From Chrysomallon squamiferum (Eukaryota > Mollusca > Gastropoda > Neomphalida > Peltospiridae): 64,000 nt of DNA. Shown here one piece after another: positions 1-18,237 of the stretch; position 1 is the first letter of the stretch; the number at the start of each line of letters is the position of its first letter. The notes beneath the pieces are model-generated. The model made no database searches. It was given only the letters and a program-made list of their open reading frames with translations, and was not told where the DNA came from. Both the position numbers and the translations under genes were made by a program. The DNA lies in contig CM022666.1 of assembly GCA_012295275.1 (NCBI GenBank), positions 3,513,616-3,577,615 of the forward strand, in the 5' to 3' direction.

Positions 1-712
1 GTTTTTAAGTTCTGTGAGAATGACTTGCGATGTCTGGACAGGAAGAAAAAATGTAACCATGAAATACCGTAACCAAAGTATTAAACATTTGACAATTTAA
101 CAACTACCTTTGCATCTGCTTTATATTTTGTTACCTTTTTATTATACTGACGTTGTTGTTAGCTTTAGAGATGATGATGACGATAATGGTGATGATGATG
201 ACAAAAATGGCGATGATAGTGGTGATAGTACTATTAATACTAATACTTTCAACACTACAACTTCTATAATATTATACTGTTACTGCTACTAATGCTAGTG
301 TTACTAATGCTACAAGTTACATTATCGTTATTACTTTACTACTGCTACTATTACTATACTATTACTTCTGCTTCTACTATTACTGATACTGCTGATACTA
401 CTACTACTACTGCTTTTTCTACTACATCCAGTTTCTTACATAATTATTGTTTTAATTATTATTACTGTAGCAGCTGTTTATTATCATCATCGTTACCAAA
501 ATCAGTTACCACTGAATAAAAATAATAAAGTTATACAAAAATAATAAAATGTACACTGTTATTTTGTGTATTTCAATTTAATACATTATTTGTTTCAAAA
601 ACTAATAAAAGAGAATTTTATTATATTAATTATATATATCATATATATATATTATTCACATATATTACCCAAAACACACACACACATAAAGAGAGAAAGA
701 GAAATACCAACA
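1..712. other. AT-rich intergenic DNA with degenerate triplet arrays
   Basis: No gene is visible. About 165-235 is a degenerate GAT/GAC triplet tract and about 240-500 a degenerate TAC/ACT/TTA tract. The short open frames here are translations of these triplets and have no splice or start context. Confidence 0.6.
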
Positions 713-739
713 GTATTATTATTATTATTATTATTATTA

Positions 740-804
<65 letters not shown>

Positions 805-805
805 A
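713..805. repeat. (TTA)n microsatellite
   Basis: Nearly pure TTA/ATT triplets, about 30 units, with one TTG interruption. The poly-leucine frame across it is an artefact. Confidence 0.9.
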
Positions 806-1340
806 AATTAATATATATTATATATTACAAGTAACGTCAGTGCAAAACAGATTTATTTCGATTTAATTTGGACATTTAGTGTAAATCAGAGGTTCACAAA
901 CGCTTTTCTCTCTAACTGTACACCTTGTATTACACTGGTGTTTACCTCTTTAATAATATCCTCACAAAACAACTTCCGTGTGATTAGATAAAACGAGATT
1001 GAAAGGTGCACAGTCCTTTAACTGATAAAATATAATGCAAAACTATAGTTTTTGAAAATAAATAAATAAATAAATAAAATAATGTGTGGGACCGGGACTT
1101 ATTACTGAATTTTTGTTCAGGTACACCAGGTAACTATGGCACACATCCAAGGTTTATGTCATACCACAGTTTGAAATCCTCTCTTTTATATCATTCATTA
1201 AAAGGAAAAATACGAGAAAGAAAGAAAAAAAAAAGACACAAAAAAAGGATTGAAAATAAAATTTAAGAAATATATATTAATATAAAAGAACGAAGCGAAA
1301 CAAAGGATGAAAATATTGATTACAAATTCAAAATGGATCT

Positions 1341-6862
<5,522 letters not shown>

Positions 6863-7070
6863 CTAAAAAAAAAAATAAATAAAAAAACCAGAAAGATAAA
6901 CACAAAGGAATTTTGAAATTTTCGTGGAGATAAGGTTACGGAAAGTTCGTGCTGTTATTATTATTAATAATTATAATAAGCTGAATCAATATAATAATAA
7001 CGCCAAGAAGAAGAAAGCAAGAATGATGATCATGATGATAATAATAATAATAACAACAACAGCAATACTA

Positions 7071-7330
<260 letters not shown>

Positions 7331-7379
7331 ATACTTAAGAAACAGAAAGAGAGAGTGGTATAATAAGGAACATTCGTCT

Positions 7380-8680
7380 TTATTTTTACATGTGTATCTA
7401 AGGCGTACATGAACATTAACAACCTAGTTCATTCTCAATATCTTTACTCTGTATCCCTCTGTGTAAATCTGCTTTCAGTCCCACAAACTCTTTATTTCGA
7501 AAGCGTTTTTTTACATACAAAGTATACATTTAAGCGTCATAAAATATAAACACTTATACCTAATACTGTTGCTTAACAAAAGTTACCTTCAACAAATATT
7601 TGCTGTCTCGAACTTCTTGCGTTCCAGGCAATTTAATTTGTCAGCGAGTGAAATGCGTGAACTTGGTGTAAACTGTTCACACAGCCTGGCATTTATCAGT
7701 ATTGTTCTCGGTGCGGATTCTGTTTACATCATGTCCTGGGTTAACTGCGGGAATGCTGCAGCAAACGGAATCAATCTGGGAGGGCCTAGTTTAGGAACGG
7801 GCAAGCAGAAAGCATCTTTAGTCACCCACGAACTGAAGAGTGAGGTCAAATTTGGCTTAGCTGAATTCAATTGGCCGTAGGTTTTAACCTCTTTAATGCA
7901 AACTTTGGCTCGTATCCCGTTCCACCTTGTGCTCATTTTGTGGATTATCTAATGCTGGAGGTATTTTTTTTTCGAAAAATGTATATTAACGATGTATTGC
8001 TGAATAACCATTTGAAGTAGTTCTACTGAATTTGTTAAGTTTTCAACATCAAAAAGAAAATATAGATGCAGTTTTTTTTTTTTTTTTTTTTTTTTTTTAG
8101 TCTTTTTTATATATATAGGTCTATACCTTTTTAATTACTTCATTTAATTACTTCATTATAATGTTTCTTCGTCCAGCCTCTGCTTGTTTATCAAACACCC
8201 TGGTACGTACTGTCCTGACTGTGGAAAGGTGAGTGTATAATGACAGTATTACCGATAAACGAAAAATAGCTGCAGGTTTCTTTTTCATTTTCTTTTCTCC
8301 TTCTTTTCATTGTTTTCTATTTCTTTCCTTTTTTTTCTTTTTATTTCTTTTTTTCATTTCTTCCTTTTCTAATTTCCTTTTTCTTCATCTAATTTTTTTT
8401 TATTTTGCTTCATCTTTTTTTTTCTTCTTTTCATCCGTTTCCTTATTCATTTTCAAAATCATCTGTTTATAATCAGGTGCTTAAAGCAGAAAAGAAATAA
8501 ATCTAAAAACAAATAGCTTATAAAAAAAAAAAAAAAAAAAAAACATTCTGTAAACACATAATGTATTATTAATGTTTGCATTAAATGGAAAGCAGGGCGT
8601 TTATGGCTATGATATTTAAACAGTCTTCAATTTAACGCGTCAGATGTGTTGGAAAGAAATAAGAAAATCTTAGCAAACAT
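7380..8680. other. Unassigned interval with two open frames and one candidate exon
   Basis: Overlapping open frames at 7569-7880 (plus, 103 codons) and 7724-7936 (minus, 70 codons) have mixed, non-repetitive composition, but I recognise neither. On the plus strand 8177-8228 is a 52-nt candidate exon, with a CAG acceptor and GTGAGT donor, encoding a Cys-rich stretch (KHPGTYCPDCGK). It could belong to a Cys-rich extracellular domain, but no partner exon was found. 8260-8450 is a T-rich TTC/TTT tract. Confidence 0.3.
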
Positions 8681-8701
8681 GACCTGCTAATGGTGAGGAA
8701 A

Positions 8702-8776
8702 ACACACAGACACACACACACACACACACACACCCACCCACACATACACAGCCACACACACACACACACACACAGA
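8702..8776. repeat. (CA)n microsatellite
   Basis: Imperfect CA repeats with CCCA interruptions, just upstream of the signal-peptide exon at 8839. Confidence 0.85.
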
Positions 8777-8838
8777 CAAACCCGTTTTTATCAAATGTAA
8801 AACTGGACGTACGGCGTCAGGTTCACAACGGAAACACG

Positions 8839-9432
8839 ATGCTAGCGATATTCTTTTGTCTGTTACTGTTCCCATTACAAGGTAGTGTTCTGTTAAAACC
8901 GTGTACAAAAATAACTGGTTTGATAGGTTTCTACGTCATTAAATTTCTGATAATCTTTTTTTCCATGACGAAAGGTTTTTTTTTTTTTTTTTTTACAGAT
9001 TTTTAAAAGTAATTTCGTGAAGAAGCATTCTGTGTACTTGTATTTCTGAAGCGTTAGTTATTTATGTAACTGTAGTAGATACATTTTTTTTTTTTTAAAC
9101 ACTATTATTCTGAACAGTTTGTATTTTGTTTGAAACTGTTTTTATTATTATTATTATTTTAATGTGCATTGCGTAGATTGGTGTTTGTAGGCTAATCTAG
9201 TTTTATATTTTATATTTTATATTATAATCATATTTTCTCTGTTTTACGTAAGTTTACATCTTAAATTATAGTAAAAACAATTAGTATGGAACTTTATTGT
9301 TAGTTATTTGTTGATTAGGATGTAATTAAGAATACAGAGAATTTGCGATGTGTATTAGAAATATATTTCTATAATTAATCTACGTAAATTGTCTCTATTT
9401 GTACTAGTATAAGTCTTTAGGTACGTACACAT

Positions 9433-9517
<85 letters not shown>

Positions 9518-9980
9518 CTTTTCATATGAAATGTTTTTATTTATTTTTTATTTTCTTTAATAAGTTCATGCAGATTGGTTCTTCTCAAACGTACAAAAGT
9601 CGAGAACACCTGAAAACTATTTAACACAACGTGAAAACAAAGGTTAGTTTTAAACAGGATAACGTAAAGAGTATTTCAGAGAGATGCTACTAATTGTAAC
9701 AGAATTGATTATAAATATAAATACTCTACAGTTGATTTAGTGCACTATAAATAAATAAATAAATAAAAGACGAAGACAGAAAATATTCACTGTTCGATGT
9801 GTAAGCGTACGCGCGCACGCGCAGGTGTGTGTGTGTGCGTGTGTATGCGTGCCTCTGTGTGAGATAGAGAGTCAGACTACGAGAAAGATACGTAAAGATT
9901 TCAGTCTGGAAAGCAAACAGAGCAAATCTAAAGTTTTTAATATCATATCTTTATTTATTCAACATTATTATTAAAATTAC

Positions 9981-10023
<43 letters not shown>

Positions 10024-10035
10024 TATTAATATTAA

Positions 10036-10073
<38 letters not shown>

Positions 10074-10414
10074 TTATTGATTTTTTGACCTACTGATTTA
10101 TTGATTTATTTATTTATACGATTAGTTGTTTGTTTATTTCAGAGCTTTTTTACGTAACTATTGGAATAGTTTCAGGAACAGTTGTGTTAGTTATAGGCAT
10201 TGGTATCTACTGCTGGTGGAATGTGTAAGTGTTGTTTAACCACAACATAAAGAGAATGTACATAAAGAGAATGAGCTGTGACCGGGCAGTGGTATCATAT
10301 ACTACTGTTTTTTTCACGATGAATGCTCTGATAATTTATGTGTAAATTATATCGTTATTCTTAATAAATTATACTTTCCTTATAAAACTGCAGACAATGT
10401 ACGTAATAGAAACA

Positions 10415-10508
<94 letters not shown>

Positions 10509-10698
10509 ATACATATACAAGCACTAATAAAGGGAGACAATTTACATAGATTACACAGAGAAACGACAGAACTGGGGAAAGACTGGAAGGACAGAGAAAG
10601 AGATAAAAATAAAAATAATTACCAATATTTTAAAATACGTTTAATATTTGTATTTCATTTAATCGAATTTTCTTAGTAGTTCCAACGATATGTACTGA
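8839..10698 (+). CDS. Candidate micro-gene: 71-residue single-pass membrane protein
   Basis: Four short exons fit together in phase: 8839-8881 (ATG, donor GTAGTG), 9574-9642 (acceptor CATGCAG, donor GTTAGT), 10143-10224 (acceptor TTATTTCAG, donor GTAAGT) and 10677-10698 (acceptor TTTTCTTAG, stop TGA). The 216 nt encode 71 residues. Residues 1-14 (MLAIFFCLLLFPLQ) look like a signal peptide. A polar ectodomain of about 25 residues follows, then a hydrophobic span (about 40-62) with GxxxG-like spacing and a short tail ending CWWNVSSNDMY. I recognise no family. Exons this short cannot be proved by eye. The support is four compatible phases plus the signal, ectodomain and TM order. It might instead be part of a longer receptor gene whose other exons I missed. 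The final exon is the weakest link. Confidence 0.5.
9434..9513. repeat. (CT)n microsatellite
   Basis: About 40 CT units, in intron 1 of the candidate micro-gene. Confidence 0.95.
9978..10070. repeat. (TTA)n microsatellite
   Basis: ATT/TTA triplets in two blocks split by ATTAATATTAATA, upstream of the micro-gene TM exon. Confidence 0.85.
10419..10507. repeat. (GA)n microsatellite
   Basis: About 44 GA units between exons 3 and 4 of the candidate micro-gene. Confidence 0.95.
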
Positions 10699-10739
10699 GT
10701 ATTCACCACCATCATCATCATCTTCATTATTGTTTTTAT

Positions 10740-10970
10740 TATTATTTCTTTTTTATCCGTCTGTTAGTTTTTGAAACTTTTCCTATGAAGCAAGTGTTTG
10801 AAGAAAAGATGTGTGATAATCAGATAAATGACTGCAATATATTTTATTTTCCATTTAGTTATTAAAAAGTTACTTATTATATACATAAATATTAAGTAGA
10901 TTAAGCTATCTAATTATATATATACATATACATAATTATATATATTATTGTTATGATGATTCTTCTTCTT

Positions 10971-11039
<69 letters not shown>

Positions 11040-11185
11040 TTTTTTTTTAGAGAACTCTATCTGTCTGTTAGTTTTCGAAACTTTTCCTATGAACCAAGCG
11101 TTTGAAGAAAAGATGTGTGATAATCAGATAAATGACTGTAATATATTTTATTTTCCATTTAGTTATTAAAAAGTTATTTTTGTTG
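10740..11185. repeat. Local direct duplication of about 130 bp
   Basis: About 10755-10878 recurs at about 11060-11185 with roughly 95% identity by eye; both contain GAAGAAAAGATGTGTGATAA. (TTC)n and (TTA)n at about 10957-11040 lie between the copies. Confidence 0.8.
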
Positions 11186-11236
11186 TACTGTTTATTTATT
11201 TATTATATACATCAATATTAAGTAGATTAAGCTATG

Positions 11237-11286
<50 letters not shown>

Positions 11287-12663
11287 CATACACACAAACA
11301 TACATATATATATATACAGACAGACAGACAGAGAGGCAGACAGACATGGATAGAGATACACACACACATGTGCACATATTGTTATATATTTATGTAACCT
11401 AATGTATTCAGCACTATATATGCGAAGGGTTAACGACGTCACTAAATACTTGTTTAATCAACCAGTTGAATATGTCCAGTTTTACTGTTAGACACCACAT
11501 TGGCATTTATGGTAAGATAAAACTCTACACCTCAAAACAATACAGGCTACTCTGTTTTTGAATAACAGCCAGGAATATCTGAGATGATGTTAGCGATAAA
11601 AGAAAGGGACGTATTATGATCTTTGATAACTTGTCGTGCAGAAATGGTAGATCGGGAAGATTATTAAGAGAAACATCGAGACAGATCACCCTCTGTCACT
11701 GAGTCAAAACAGACGGACGTACAGGTGGACTGGGGGGTGAGGGGTTATTTAAGAAATATTACTTCATTTTTGTTTCTAACACAATTCCATGAATATTAAA
11801 TTACATACTTGGCAAAAACTAATTTGCTCCTTAACCTGAACATATTAAAACATTATTCAACTCTATTCATCTCGAAAGCTCGTCGATATTTCTGTATTTT
11901 GAATTTCAATCTGATGAGTTCCAATGAATCCAAACAACCAACGGATGGTTAATTTTTAATAGAAATCAAACAGACACAGATATTACAGTTACTGTCACGA
12001 TATACTGGGTCGGGGCTAAATACTGGTGAAACAAACCAGTTTTTCATACATTTTATTTACGGCTAGGACATAATTTTCCATAAGTTTTCAAGAGGAACTA
12101 TCAATTTAGCTTTCTTGAATCCACGCGCATGTGTATTAACAAGTTAGGGCATGCTGGTGACCTAGAACAGACACTGACATGCGCAGTTCAGTTAGTTACG
12201 CGTTAAAATGGCGATATACAACTAAGAAGATTTTTATATGTAAAGTTATTCAACTTTTCTGAATAAAAAGAATTAAGTTTGGTAAACATGAATTGTGGAA
12301 CATCTACAAAGTCATTTTATACACAGGTACGTACTATTATGTCAGTTTAGTTAATCTTTGCATTTAATTGTATGAAAAAACAAAACAAATATGTCACTTA
12401 TTATCATATTGTGCGCGCACACACATATCCTCTTACACATTTTGTTTTACTTTAATTTTAATCATTTTTTATTTTTATTTAGATTATATCATTTATTTAA
12501 TTAATTATGTTTTTATCTTTTTATAAAAGAATGTAATTATTATATTTCTTTTATATTTCTTGTTGTTTTACAAACAATATTTATTACTGATTATGACGAA
12601 CTATTTATAGCCTCAGTTCTAGAAGAATGTTATTTATTATTTCTCAGAAACCTTAATCTTAAG

Positions 12664-12703
<40 letters not shown>

Positions 12704-12779
12704 TTTTAAAACAGTCTTATGAATGGGTGCTTTCTCTTGGAAATGGCGTTCGTGTTACTGCTTTTTTAATGAACCGACC

Positions 12780-12820
<41 letters not shown>

Positions 12821-12823
12821 AAC

Positions 12824-12865
<42 letters not shown>

Positions 12866-13600
12866 GTATCGGTGTACATATTCATTTTCAACAACAACCA
12901 CAATCACAACAACAGATGTATTTATTTATGATAATAAGAATGCATTCATACTTTCTAAATCCGTCTGTTAGTAATACAGTTGACAACTTCAACTAGTGAC
13001 CTGACAACTGTTTATAGCTTGGGTGGAAAGCCCAGTTCACGAACTAAATTAATATTCATTACGTCTATGAAATCTTCAAGGAGTTAGAAACAAGCCAACA
13101 AAATAGTGTTAATATGTTGTTATTCAAAATACTGTCAATTATCCGAAAAATGTTATTAGAGTATCAAAAACGTTTTAAATAATAAATGTATGTATCTATA
13201 TATGTCTGTGTGTATATGTTGTAAATATATTTTGTAACTTTGTTATTGGAGACAAGTAACACAAAATGATCTGTTACTTGTTAGTATTCATGATCTCGGG
13301 ATCCAGTTGTACAAATCAGACCTGGGCAAACTGCGTGGTTTCGTGAACTGCATGCTCATTTTTATTTATTTATTTTTTCTCATAAAATTAGATGAATAAA
13401 TTAGAAACTGATATTATTACTTTTGCAAATTTGAAATTATTTATGTCTGTTATTTAAAGAAAATAGATACATATTCATATTGAATACATCAAGTTTTTCA
13501 AGTATTCATTTACGACGAACTATTTACAGCCTGGGCGAAAAGCTCAGTTCTTCACCAATGTTATTTATTACTTCTGAGAAACATTAATCTAAAGAAACAC
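11186..13600. other. Repeat-rich intergenic interval
   Basis: No gene recognised. It holds (TA)n at 11238-11280, a member of the CTAGAACAGACACTGACATG family at 12090-12360, (CA)n at 12667-12701, (CAA)n/(TAA)n at 12783-12864, and a degenerate direct repeat (12585-12675 and 13508-13600, sharing GACGAACTATTTA). The motif near 12960 (ATCCGTCTGTTAGTAAT) recurs inverted near 23400, which points to dispersed repeats. Confidence 0.6.
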
Positions 13601-13677
13601 ACCTAAAAAAAACCCAAATATATATATTTTTTTCACATCGCTGAAAAATATATGCTGGCAATTATAATTCAGGCCTC

Positions 13678-14620
13678 TCAAAGCATATACAAGCCAAAGT
13701 AAGTTTTCTCAGGATGCCTTAAAATTCTGTTCACAACTGATGTTCTCACCACTACAGTGTCGTTGGCTTTGAGGTAGTAAACAGCTCCAATGTAGGAAGC
13801 AACAAAACGTTCATTGTCTCCTCGTACTTTGCATGTTGTTTGAGGATTTCTGTAGAGGACTTCATAATTTGGATATTTTTCAATTGACTGACACAGCCTA
13901 GCGTATTCTAGTTCTCTCACCTGGTTGGCATGGAATAAAACGTTGCTGTATATGAAGTAGTAAGCAGCGTGTTTGACTTGAATCCCGTCAGCGACAACAG
14001 CAGCAGCTCCTTTCACAAACGATCTTTTACCAGACGACGTCCATTTGATGAGAGGCTTCAGTGTGTCTGAAAAGTTTGTAAGAAGAAATGACTTTTAAAT
14101 AATATTTTTATTTTAAGTTGTCAACAGTTGAAGTTAGTATTACTAATATAGTTCTATAACTACTACAAACTCCTGCTATTAACTACTTTAGTACCATCAT
14201 TGATATTTTTACAACTAACGTGCTAATACTATTGTTATCACAATTTCTTCTATTATTTTCTAACCACTACTAATAACTATGTGATTACTACTACAACTAC
14301 TTTTACCAGTCCAGCTACTACTATTACTTCTATTTTACTAGTACAACATTTATTACCAAATCACCTCTTTTAACAGAGTACAATTATTCTGCTACTAATA
14401 CTACTACTCTACTACTACTACATCGCTACTACTACTATTGCTACTACTCTCCTGCGACTACTATTACTACTACTGCTGCTACCACTGCTACTACTATTTC
14501 TTTTCTTACTTTTGTCATATGTTGCATTCACTTCCATTTGTAGATGAGCCGTTGTTTTCACATTGTTTTTATTATTCAGACGATCAGCGACCTCTCTGAT
14601 CTGTTTAAGTTTCTGTTCTG

Positions 14621-14655
<35 letters not shown>

Positions 14656-15612
14656 CACATGTAGACTACTGATACATGTATAAATATATAGATTCATGCA
14701 TACATAGATTCGTACACAATGTTTTTATTATCTAAATTCAAAAGATCAGCGACATCTCTGATCTGCTTTAGTTTTGATTCTGAAACACACACACACAAAT
14801 ATACACTTGTATATGTTTACATTCATAGACTGTACAAAAATATGCACGTACATACAAATACATAATTATAAAAAAAATTGTGGATATTTAAATATGTGTG
14901 CATGAGTGTTTCTGTTTGTGTGTGGGTCTTTTTCTGAATGTTTGTCTGTCTGTGTTTGTGTATGTATGTGTTTATGACTTTTTTGTGTGTGCCTGTGTTT
15001 CTGCGACTTTGTCTTATTACGTATGTCTGTGTGTGTGTATATGTGTTTGTATTAACTTACCACTTTTTTCAGCTTTTGTCTGACTTTCACTCAGTTTCTA
15101 AAAAGAATGTTAATAACCAGTTTGAAACTAGTCCACAATAATCAGTTTTAAATTTATAAATATTTTTCAGCACTATTAATTTCTCCTTTTCATAATTCAA
15201 ATATTATTATTTCATTTATAGTGAATTTAACTTTTTATTATTTTTATAGAGAATTTACCTTTTTCATAATTTCATATCTCCAGAAAACAATTTTTTTTTT
15301 CATTTAATGTATTTATGGAATATAAGTTTTTAGAATTAAATATGGAATTTACCTTTTCATTATTTCACTGATCACTTTTTCTCCATCTCTGTAACAGCAA
15401 TACGTGGTGTTGTTCCTGGTTCTGTTCGTAGATCTGTCATCACAACAGTTTTCTCCTGGTTTGCACGAGATTTTCACACACATTTCCTTGTCAAACAACA
15501 AGCTGGTTTCTCTGTTCAGAAATTCGTTTAATGTTACAGATACAATGACAATGATGAGTATGAAGCTTAGTACCATAAGAGGAATGGCAATGACTGGACG
15601 AATTGGTACCAT
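13678..15612 (-). CDS. TNF-superfamily ligand, type II membrane protein, 5 exons
   Basis: Exons in transcription order: 15612-15353 (ATG), 15277-15259 (19-nt micro-exon, inferred because it alone repairs the phase), 15097-15061, 14617-14510 and 14066-13678 (TGA 13680-13678). They total 813 nt, 270 residues. Residues 2-9 are a short cytosolic N-terminus and about 8-30 the membrane anchor (RPVIAIPLMVLSFILIIVIV). A Cys-rich, Asn-rich stalk follows, then a Lys/Glu heptad-like stretch (KLSESQTKAEKS, KLKQIREVADRL) suited to trimer formation. The TNF homology domain starts near AHLQMEV and carries YYFIYSNVLF, YIGAVYYLKANDTVVV and the terminal TYFGLYML, which match the family's YYIYSQV, mid-domain and FFG-terminus patterns. 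Such ligands act as trimers on TNF receptors. The domain call is strong; the micro-exon is a guess. The fourth exon has a neighbouring duplicate at about 14722-14783. Confidence 0.78.
14418..14500. repeat. Degenerate (TAC)n triplet tract in the TNF-ligand intron
   Basis: TAC/TGC triplets directly downstream of the minus-strand exon 14617-14510, continuing more loosely to about 14150. Confidence 0.75.
14722..14783 (-). pseudogene. Duplicate of the TNF-ligand coiled-coil exon
   Basis: Minus strand: acceptor TTTCAG followed by a stretch encoding SKLKQIRDVADLLN, close to QKLKQIREVADRLN of the exon at 14617. The acceptor phase is the same, so it could replace or extend the stalk. The donor end is unclear and the exon may be dead. 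Confidence 0.5.
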
Positions 15613-15774
15613 TATATGTAACAACTTTTATTTCCTTGAGAAGTAGTCTGTAAAACATGAGCAAAAGAAAAGAAAAAATCAGTAATAAATAATACCAATC
15701 AGCAAATATCAAAGCGCCTTCAGAAGGATCACAGCACAAAGATCACGCAACATAGATCACGCGCCTGCAAACAT

Positions 15775-18000
15775 CAATCAATCAATCTTTTAGGAAATCG
15801 AAAAAAGTCATCGCAATATTTGTAAATATCGAAAAAGCCTTCGACATGGTATGGAGGGAAGGACTGCTCGTCAAATTAATCAACAACAACATCAAAGGCA
15901 ACATGTTCAACTTCATTAAAGACGTCATTAATAACAGATCCATAGCAGTCAAAGTGAACGGTCAAACCTCCGAGAAAACGACAAATCGACAGTCGGCATC
16001 CCACAAGGATCTGTCATCTCGCCAACACTCTTCAACATCTACATCAACGACATCGTCACAGCACTCGACAAACAAGAGAACGCCAAAAAATCCACTAACC
16101 GGACCAATAAACACAGCACTCTTTGCAGACGACTGCGCCTTTTGCTGTGCAGGCAGATCGACCGCAGCAATACAGAAACAAATACAAAAAGACCTAAACA
16201 ACGTAAACAATTGGACGTTGAAATGGGGCATAAAGAATTTATCTATTTCTACATACAACTTTTTGTTGTTCTTGTTGTTGCATTTAATGCATTTATGAAA
16301 CAGATGGGTATCAAGTTTAGTGCTATAAAAGAAATAGCAATAACTGGACGAATTGACTTCATTTTCCTTTAGATGCAGTCTGTGTCAAGCAGCAATACAG
16401 AAATAAAGACCTAAACAACGTAAACGACTGGGCGTTGAAACGGGGCATAAAGATTTCTCCATTCCTCATTTCAACAAAAAAACAGACAACAACAAAATCA
16501 CACTAAACATCGACAACAACGTCATAATACAAACCAAAAAAAGAAATCAATCTTCGAAAACTAATTTCCGGAACCAGTTGGGGAGCAAACGAGTCAAGGC
16601 TAATTTTGATACACAAAGCGTGTATTTTCTCCAAGTTCGACTACGGAGCCACGGCTTACTGGAATGCTCCCGAACACTCTTTAAAAAAACTAGAGGTAAT
16701 TCAATCCAGCGCCATCAGAGTGATCGGCCACCTGCCAAACACAACACCATCCGACAGCCTCCTGTTGGAATACACCATCCAACCACTGAAATACAGAAGA
16801 AAACTGCAGCTACTAAAATACCACCTGAAAATACACACTCTGAGCACAGACCATCCCGTCAAGGATCTGGTTCCCGACCAACAAAGAATAGGGCAACCCT
16901 TTAAATCTCATAGTCTACTACTATCGAATTTCCCGACAAAAGCCAGTGAAATCGAAAGGGAAACTGGAATAGGGAAAATGCCACTGCCGGCATACCACAA
17001 AGAAACAAAACCAGCAATAGACACAGCTTTCCTGATCAAAACAGAAACAGACAAAACAGTGTTCCCACCCTTCAAAAAAAGCCATATTTCTAGGAGCAGC
17101 AAACGACCACTACAAACACACGTACATCTAAACGAACGGATCCAAAAACCCAGACAACGGGAGAGTAGGATTCGCCTTCGTAGCCGTAGATCACACAAAC
17201 AAACCCACATGCATACAATTCGACCGTATCAAACATCACCTTTCGGTATACACGGCCGAATTGGTCGCCATCATCAGAGCCATGGAGTGGATGAAGCACA
17301 ACGACAACAAACACATAGTGATACTCTCGGACAGACTAAAATCCGTCACCTCCAAAGAATCCGTACATTCCAGCAGACCAGACCTACTCAGCAGATTACA
17401 ACATCTACACCAAGATATACTACACAACAACAATAAATTAATCATCGAGTGGCTCCCTGCACACGTCGGCATCATCTGCAACGAACTTGCCGACCATTAC
17501 GCCAAACAGTCACTCCGTTTCAAAGGCAAAGACATCTGCACTGACATACATTATGGAACAAACGAAATTCTATTCGTCGCAGGTAAACGTTACGACAAAC
17601 AGTCGCAAAACGAATGGAATAATAGTAAAAACAAACGGCACTTCAGTATTAAACCACTCGCTAAAACACCTAAAATCACATTTACCAACAAACTACACAA
17701 CAACAATCTTACCAGTCTCACAATCGGCTACTCGACCAATCGAAACGGAATCAGATTAAAATGTAAAAGCACCACATCACCCAACTGCAGCTGTGATTTT
17801 TCTGAAACCATGAAACACTACTTACTTCACTGTCCAATTTTTGCCATGCCAAGGAGCGACAAACCTTACGCAATACATTGGATGAACCAAAAATTGAGTT
17901 TACACTTCAAAACATCTTAGCACCAGACATGAAATATATAGAGCTAGTTCTCGCTGCAGTAACAATTTACATTATGAACACAAAATACAAACTTTAAACT
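15775..18000 (+). mobile_element. 5'-truncated LINE with reverse transcriptase and RNase H, inactive
   Basis: Pieces in order: RT motif A at about 15826-15852 (the family's catalytic Asp reads Asn, in VNIEKAFDMVW), the GIPQGSVISPTLFNIYIND block at about 15980-16050, FADD at about 16120-16135, thumb and connection from about 16580 with FDYGATAYWN, RNase H from about 17130 (TDGSK, AELVAI, WLPAHVGI..NELAD) and a terminal Cys/His motif ending HCP near 17850. Continuity is lost by shifts near 15965 and 16110, by an insertion at 16235-16389, and by further shifts before the RNase H. An RNase H downstream of RT in a non-LTR element suggests the I/jockey-like group. The element lacks its endonuclease and 5' part and I see no poly-A tail. 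Confidence 0.85.
16235..16389 (-). pseudogene. TNF-ligand membrane-anchor exon copy inserted in the LINE
   Basis: Minus strand: ATG at 16362 and stop at 16251-16249 give 37 residues beginning MKSIRPVIAI, clearly related to the VPIRPVIAIP anchor at 15612. The segment interrupts the LINE. The LINE sequence before it (about 16165-16238) is repeated after it (about 16389-16452) at roughly 85-90% identity. Confidence 0.7.
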
Positions 18001-18237
18001 CAAGGAGATGTAAGTTTGAGATTTTGTTTTAAAGCAATTACAATTAAACACAACAAGCAAACTCCCCCTTTACAAAACAAAAACCAACAATTAAACGAAA
18101 TAACTGACTTACAGATTGATTAGTTGAACAGCTGATTGATACAGACGAGTATGGTAAGCAAATGTCTGTTCTTATTTTGATAGGGTGTAATGTGCAATTA
18201 ACTTCTGTCAGTAACATTTATTATACCTAAAATTTTA

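Noticed and set aside
880-905. Second hAT-like terminus (CAGAGGTTCACAAACGC)
   Set aside because: No inverted partner end or 8-bp target duplication was found nearby.
8177-8228. Cys-rich exon as part of a TNF receptor-like gene next to the TNF ligand
   Set aside because: One 52-nt candidate exon with a PGTYCPDC stretch is too little. No second Cys-rich exon was found, and linkage to the 8839 signal-peptide exon is not supported.
16606-17436. 276-codon frame taken as one intact protein
   Set aside because: Only the first part matches the LINE thumb/connection; the latter part is out of frame with the RNase H, so the frame is a chimera of a broken element.
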